Source: Rheinheimera sp. (GTDB taxonomy: Bacteria; Pseudomonadota; Gammaproteobacteria; Enterobacterales; Alteromonadaceae). From it: 10,000 nucleotides of DNA. The position numbers and the translations under genes are program-made. The notes beneath the pieces are model-generated. The model was given only the letters and a program-made list of their open reading frames with translations, was not told the DNA's origin and ran no database searches. The first letter of the stretch is position 1; every line of letters begins with the position of its first letter. The DNA is taken from contig NZ_JAIWOI010000291.1 in NCBI RefSeq assembly GCF_020217005.1, forward strand, positions 1 to 10,000. The letters run 5' to 3'. Positions 6,607-10,000 of this stretch are shown one piece after another.

Positions 6607-7773
6607 ATGAGCATAGATTTAGACCAAATCCGCCAGCAAATCAGCAGTACCGACAGAGATCTACTGCAATTACTGGCTACCAGAAGACAACTTGCCCTCA
6701 GCGTGGCTGATGCCAAACTGGCACAAAACAAACCTATTCGTGACCAAAAACGTGAAGAAGAGTTGCTGGTGTCACTGATAGAAAGTGGCAAAGTCTTAGG
6801 CCTGGACGCTCAGTATGTCACTAAAATTTACCATGTGATTATTGAAGACTCAGTGCTACAACAGCAGGCCAAAGTTCAAGGGCAACTGAATGGCGACAAC
6901 GGCCCTGTCTGTCGTGTCGCCTTTTTGGGCCGTCAGGGCTCTTATAGCTATTGGGCAACACAAAAGTACTTCACCCGCCGCGCCGAAAAACTGATTGAAA
7001 TTGGCTGTGACAGTTTTAACGAAATTGTACAAGCAGTAGAAACTGGCCATGCCGACTATGCAGTGCTGCCAATTGAAAACACCTCATCTGGCAGCATTAA
7101 TGAAGTGTACGACATACTACAACAGACCCGTTTGTCGATAGTGGGCGAACTGACTCATCCTATTGAACATTGTTTATTAGGGGTTGAGGGTACTGATCTG
7201 ACGAAAATCCGCCAGATTTGCGCTCACCCTCAGGTCATAGCCCAGTGCAGTAATTACCTGCAGGGCTTATCTAATGTAAAAATTGAATACTGCGACGCCT
7301 CGTCAGACGCCTTTGAGCGGGTGCGTAAAGCCCAGGATAAATCCGTCGTTGCGATAGGCGGTGAAGAAGGCGGTAAGTTGTATGGGTTAGAAGTATTAGG
7401 CCGGGGTTTGGCCAACCAAAAAGATAACGCCAGCCGTTTTATTGTGGTCGCTCGTAAAGCTATTAACGTCGCCAAAGCCATACCTGCCAAAACCACTTTT
7501 ATTATGTACACCGGCCAACAGCCTGGTGCTTTAGTGGATGCTTTAACAGTACTGAAGCAACACGGCATCAGCATGGGTAAACTCGAGTCCCGCCCTATTC
7601 CGGGCAATCCCTGGGAAGAGATGTTTTATGTCGACGTATTCGCCAATTTAGGTGATTACGCCATGACACGGGCTTTGGATGAACTGAACCGTATCACCCG
7701 TTTTGTCAAAGTGCTGGGCTGTTATCCAAGTGAAGATATCAGCCCAACAGTAGTAGCTGCGGACGCTTCATAA
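6607..7773 (+). CDS. pheA: Bifunctional chorismate mutase/prephenate dehydratase (P-protein)
   Basis: It converts chorismate to prephenate and prephenate to phenylpyruvate, the committed steps of phenylalanine synthesis in the cytoplasm. It has 388 residues, the size of the E. coli protein, with equivalents offset by two. The chorismate mutase domain (about 1-90) keeps Arg9, Arg26, Lys37, Asp46 and Glu50. The dehydratase domain (about 103-285) has AFLGRQGSYS and ENTSSGSINEVYDIL; its TRF active-site motif reads SRF, with Ser276 where E. coli has Thr278, so the hydroxyl is kept. The ACT regulatory domain (about 297-380) has intact GALV (307-310) and ESRP (327-330), the Phe-binding motifs, predicting feedback inhibition. 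AAAGGA stands seven bases before ATG. Expression should be controlled by the upstream attenuator. The 3' end overlaps the convergent beta-CASP gene by 6 bp. Confidence 0.97.
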   Translation: MSIDLDQIRQQISSTDRDLLQLLATRRQLALSVADAKLAQNKPIRDQKREEELLVSLIESGKVLGLDAQYVTKIYHVIIEDSVLQQQAKVQGQLNGDNGPVCRVAFLGRQGSYSYWATQKYFTRRAEKLIEIGCDSFNEIVQAVETGHADYAVLPIENTSSGSINEVYDILQQTRLSIVGELTHPIEHCLLGVEGTDLTKIRQICAHPQVIAQCSNYLQGLSNVKIEYCDASSDAFERVRKAQDKSVVAIGGEEGGKLYGLEVLGRGLANQKDNASRFIVVARKAINVAKAIPAKTTFIMYTGQQPGALVDALTVLKQHGISMGKLESRPIPGNPWEEMFYVDVFANLGDYAMTRALDELNRITRFVKVLGCYPSEDISPTVVAADAS

Positions 7774-9174
7774 TTTAATTTGCTGACCTTTTTCAGCAAT
7801 TTGGCAATGCAGACCGTAGTCCAGCATACGGCTCTGCAACGCCAGCTGTGCTTTTGGCTCCCCATGCACCAGATAAAAACGTGGCTGCCCCCCAATCATT
7901 CGTGCCCAGCCCAATAATTCGTCCTGACCTGCGTGAGCGGAAAAACCGCCAATGGTATGGACTGTGGCTTTCACTGCGATATTCTGACCGAACAATTTGA
8001 CCCGTTTTTCGCCATCGACCAGCCGACGGCCTAAAGTGCCTTTCGCCTGAAATCCGACAAAAACCAGGTGATTACTACTTTTCCATAGGTTGTGTTTTAA
8101 GTGATGCACTATACGGCCACCGTTGCACATGCCAGAGCCAGCAATCACAATAGCACCACCGCTCACACGGTTTAACGCCATCGACTCTTCCATACTGGAT
8201 GCCAGGCGTAAGATAGGTAAAAATGACTGCAAATCACGGGCTCCGTAGCCTTGCAACACCTTGGTGTCCTTGCGATCAAATTCCGCCATCAGTTCACTGT
8301 AGATCTTAGTGATCTCTATCGCCATAGGGCTGTCCAGTACCACCATTTTTTGTTTTAACCGGCCCTGATGGTACAAAAGTCCGAGGTAATACAAAATTTC
8401 CTGACTGCGCCCCAGAGCAAAAGCCGGAATAAACACATTGCCGCCCGCTTTGTGCGCCTCTTCCAACGCATTGGCAAACTCCTCTAAGGTGTTCTGCAGC
8501 GGCTGGTGGTTGCGATCGCCATAAGTGCTCTCCATCAAGACCAGATCTGCGGTTTTTACAGGACTTGGATCGGGCATCAGTACTGTCGCCGGATTGCCTA
8601 AATCACCGGAAAACACCAATTGCCGCATCGCTTTGCCCTGCTTCACCACAAGCTGAACTATGGCTGAGCCGAGAATATGGCCCGCGTCTAAAAACTCCAG
8701 CTCCAGTCCGTCACAGACCGTGACTTTTTGCCGATATGCCACCGGATGGCAACAATCCAGTACTTGCTCTACGTCTTGCACCGCCATAACAGGGTCCAGC
8801 AATTTTTTACCTTGCCGGGCTAAATGCCTGTTTTGCCATTCCAGATCTTTTAAATACAAATGCACCGAATCTTTCAGTAACACACCAAGCAATAAAGCCG
8901 TGCCCTGAGTGCAGTAGATTTTGCCCTGAAAGCCTTTCGCAACCAGCAAAGGCAATAAGCCGCTGTGGTCTATATGGGCATGCGACAAAATCACATAGTC
9001 GATATCTTTAGGTCTGAAGGCAAAACGGAATTTGTTCCACTCGGTAATTTGGTTTTCACCTTGTGTCATACCGCAGTCGAGTAAAATCCGTTTATCCTGC
9101 AATTTCAACAAATAACAAGATCCTGTAACCTGCTCGGCGGCGCCTAAAAAGGTTAAACTGGCATCTAAAGGCAT
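7768..9174 (-). CDS. Beta-CASP metallo-beta-lactamase fold protein, RNase-like
   Basis: This is a predicted zinc-dependent nuclease of the CPSF73/Ysh1-like, RNA-specific metallo-beta-lactamase group, 468 residues. The metal site motifs are HAHIDH (65-70), His166 in GHILGSA and Asp191 in SGDLGN. The beta-CASP insert follows (about 230-350, with FIPAFALGRSQE and LDSPMAI). The C-terminal RNA-specificity part has TIGGFSAHAGQDEL with His414 and LVHGEP with His437. All expected ligands are present. I chose ATG 9174 because GGAG lies eight bases upstream and the protein then starts just before the first strand (LTFLGAAEQVTGS). The ATG at 9195 adds seven residues but has no ribosome site. It converges on pheA with a 6-bp overlap and no terminator between, and diverges from the LOG-family gene. 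Its RNA target is unknown. Confidence 0.94.
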   Translation of the reverse strand: MPLDASLTFLGAAEQVTGSCYLLKLQDKRILLDCGMTQGENQITEWNKFRFAFRPKDIDYVILSHAHIDHSGLLPLLVAKGFQGKIYCTQGTALLLGVLLKDSVHLYLKDLEWQNRHLARQGKKLLDPVMAVQDVEQVLDCCHPVAYRQKVTVCDGLELEFLDAGHILGSAIVQLVVKQGKAMRQLVFSGDLGNPATVLMPDPSPVKTADLVLMESTYGDRNHQPLQNTLEEFANALEEAHKAGGNVFIPAFALGRSQEILYYLGLLYHQGRLKQKMVVLDSPMAIEITKIYSELMAEFDRKDTKVLQGYGARDLQSFLPILRLASSMEESMALNRVSGGAIVIAGSGMCNGGRIVHHLKHNLWKSSNHLVFVGFQAKGTLGRRLVDGEKRVKLFGQNIAVKATVHTIGGFSAHAGQDELLGWARMIGGQPRFYLVHGEPKAQLALQSRMLDYGLHCQIAEKGQQIKL

Positions 9175-9284
9175 AAGGTACACTCCGCTGTTCATTTTAG
9201 GGATCTAGCTGTCATGTCCATGTTATAACTGAACTGAAGTGTTAAAAGATTAGTCTATATCAAACAAAGTATTAGTTTATGCCC

Positions 9285-9317
9285 GTCGTATTTGAAGCTG
9301 CAGCTTTGTTGACTGCG
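9285..9317 (+). repeat. Diverged stray copy of repeat element A
   Basis: The segment 9295-9317 matches the first 23 bases of element A (3140-3162) with two changes, and the preceding TCGTATTTG resembles the left flank of copy 1. The second hairpin arm is broken after CTGCG. A CCCGGGGG stretch (9340-9347) and TTCGCC (9351-9356) farther on recall the 48-bp insert and its TCGCC boundary, weakly. It sits in the 204-bp divergent spacer between the beta-CASP and LOG genes, where I see no convincing promoter. Confidence 0.6.
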
Positions 9318-9378
9318 TCATCTCTGTATCTTCAGTTAACCCGGGGGTCGTTCGCCTTCCCTGTTATGGAGTCCCGTT

Positions 9379-10000
9379 ATGTCTGCTGACAACCCGCTGT
9401 ATCAACGTCATCTGAGTTCTGCCCGTGAAGCAACAGAACAACAAAGCCAGGATTTACTCGAACATCCGTCTTATCGACTGGCTTTTGCCGATGATGATTT
9501 TTTGATGCAGGACGAATTGCGCCATGTCCGTTTACAACTGGAATATTTAAAACCTCAGTTGGTGATGGAACAGCATCAGGTCAAGGCCACTGTAGTGGTA
9601 TTTGGCAGCGCACGTTTTGTCTCCCCCCAACAAGCACAACAGCTTCTGACCCAGGCCAAATCTGAGCTGGCACAATCTCCGGCAGACGCAGAGTTACAAC
9701 TCAAGTTCAAGCAGGCCGAGCGTCAGCTGAAAAACAGTGCTTATTATCATGCTGCAACCGAGTTCGCACGGCTGGTCACAGAACATAGCCATAGCTGTCC
9801 TGACAGCTCTTTGATGATTATCAGCGGTGGTGGGCCAGGTGTGATGGAAGCAGCCAATAAAGGCGCTTACGAAGCTGGAGGTCAAAGTATTGGATTGAAT
9901 ATAGTACTGCCACACGAGCAAAAACCTAACCCTTATATCACCCCAGAGTTTTGCTTTCGCTTTCACTACTTTGCTATTCGTAAAATGCATTTTCTGCAGC
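9379..10000 (+). CDS. LOG family protein (Rossmann-like nucleotide phosphoribohydrolase), C-terminus cut by window edge
   Basis: Only the first 207 residues are in the window. The Rossmann-like LOG fold is marked by VVVFGSARF (73-81), [19 protein letters not shown] (150-168) and [10 protein letters not shown]. The YFAIRKMHF segment at the edge holds the conserved Arg-Lys. The PGGxGTxxE motif, expected next, lies outside. Family members split nucleoside 5'-monophosphates into base and ribose phosphate (LONELY GUY cytokinin activation in plants, purine/pyrimidine nucleotide breakdown in bacteria). The long N-terminal extension before the fold (about 70 residues) and the helical insert at about 85-125 suggest the larger bacterial subtype, so the family is firmer than the reaction. 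ATG 9379 has GGAG seven bases upstream. It is divergent from the beta-CASP gene. Confidence 0.88.
   Translation, partial: MSADNPLYQRHLSSAREATEQQSQDLLEHPSYRLAFADDDFLMQDELRHVRLQLEYLKPQLVMEQHQVKATVVVFGSARFVSPQQAQQLLTQAKSELAQSPADAELQLKFKQAERQLKNSAYYHAATEFARLVTEHSHSCPDSSLMIISGGGPGVMEAANKGAYEAGGQSIGLNIVLPHEQKPNPYITPEFCFRFHYFAIRKMHFLQ

Noticed and set aside
9309..9332. TTGACT at 9309 as a promoter for the LOG gene
   Set aside because: It lies inside the repeat copy and no -10 box is found at 15-19 bases; TGTATC is only 10 bases away.
9694..9990. Minus-strand open frame of 98 codons at the right edge
   Set aside because: It is antisense to the LOG-family coding frame, which has the GGGxGxMEAA motif and a ribosome site.

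Overview
The window reads as ordinary chromosomal DNA of a gammaproteobacterium. The pheA gene encodes a fused P-protein preceded by a Phe leader peptide and attenuator, and the neighbouring cytochrome, acylase and c-di-GMP genes fit an aquatic Alteromonadales/Chromatiales-type genome. A Rheinheimera-like organism is my best guess, but it rests on general resemblance and not on a search. There is no phage, transposase, CRISPR array, tRNA or rRNA.

Layout: (1) 1-2560, minus strand: most of a large membrane receptor with an extracytoplasmic sensor region, HAMP, PAS, GGDEF and EAL domains. It is cut off by the left edge. (2) 2668-3120, plus: an exported class II cytochrome c. (3) 3121-3384: a gene-free stretch filled by a short tandem array of a composite, hairpin-forming repeat. 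(4) 3385-4026, minus: a cytochrome b561-type membrane protein, convergent with the cytochrome c. (5) 4087-6438, plus: a membrane-anchored penicillin-acylase-family Ntn hydrolase, divergent from the cytochrome b. (6) 6472-6588: a complete phenylalanine attenuator (leader peptide, protector hairpin, antiterminator, terminator), followed by pheA at 6607-7773. (7) 7768-9174, minus: a beta-CASP metallo-beta-lactamase (RNase-like), overlapping the pheA 3' end by 6 bp. (8) 9285-9317: a diverged stray copy of the repeat from region 3. (9) 9379 to the right edge, plus: the N-terminal part of a LOG-family nucleotide-processing protein.

The genes mostly look like independent single-gene units; strands alternate and there is no long operon. 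The clearest functional pairings are the cytochrome c with the cytochrome b (possible periplasmic/membrane electron-transfer partners, though convergent and not co-transcribed) and the leader peptide with pheA. I found no convincing new multi-gene system. The best material for a second look is the attenuator, the composite repeat with its 48-bp insertion/deletion, the replaced heme-ligand position in the cytochrome c, and the Thr-to-Ser change in the dehydratase active-site motif.
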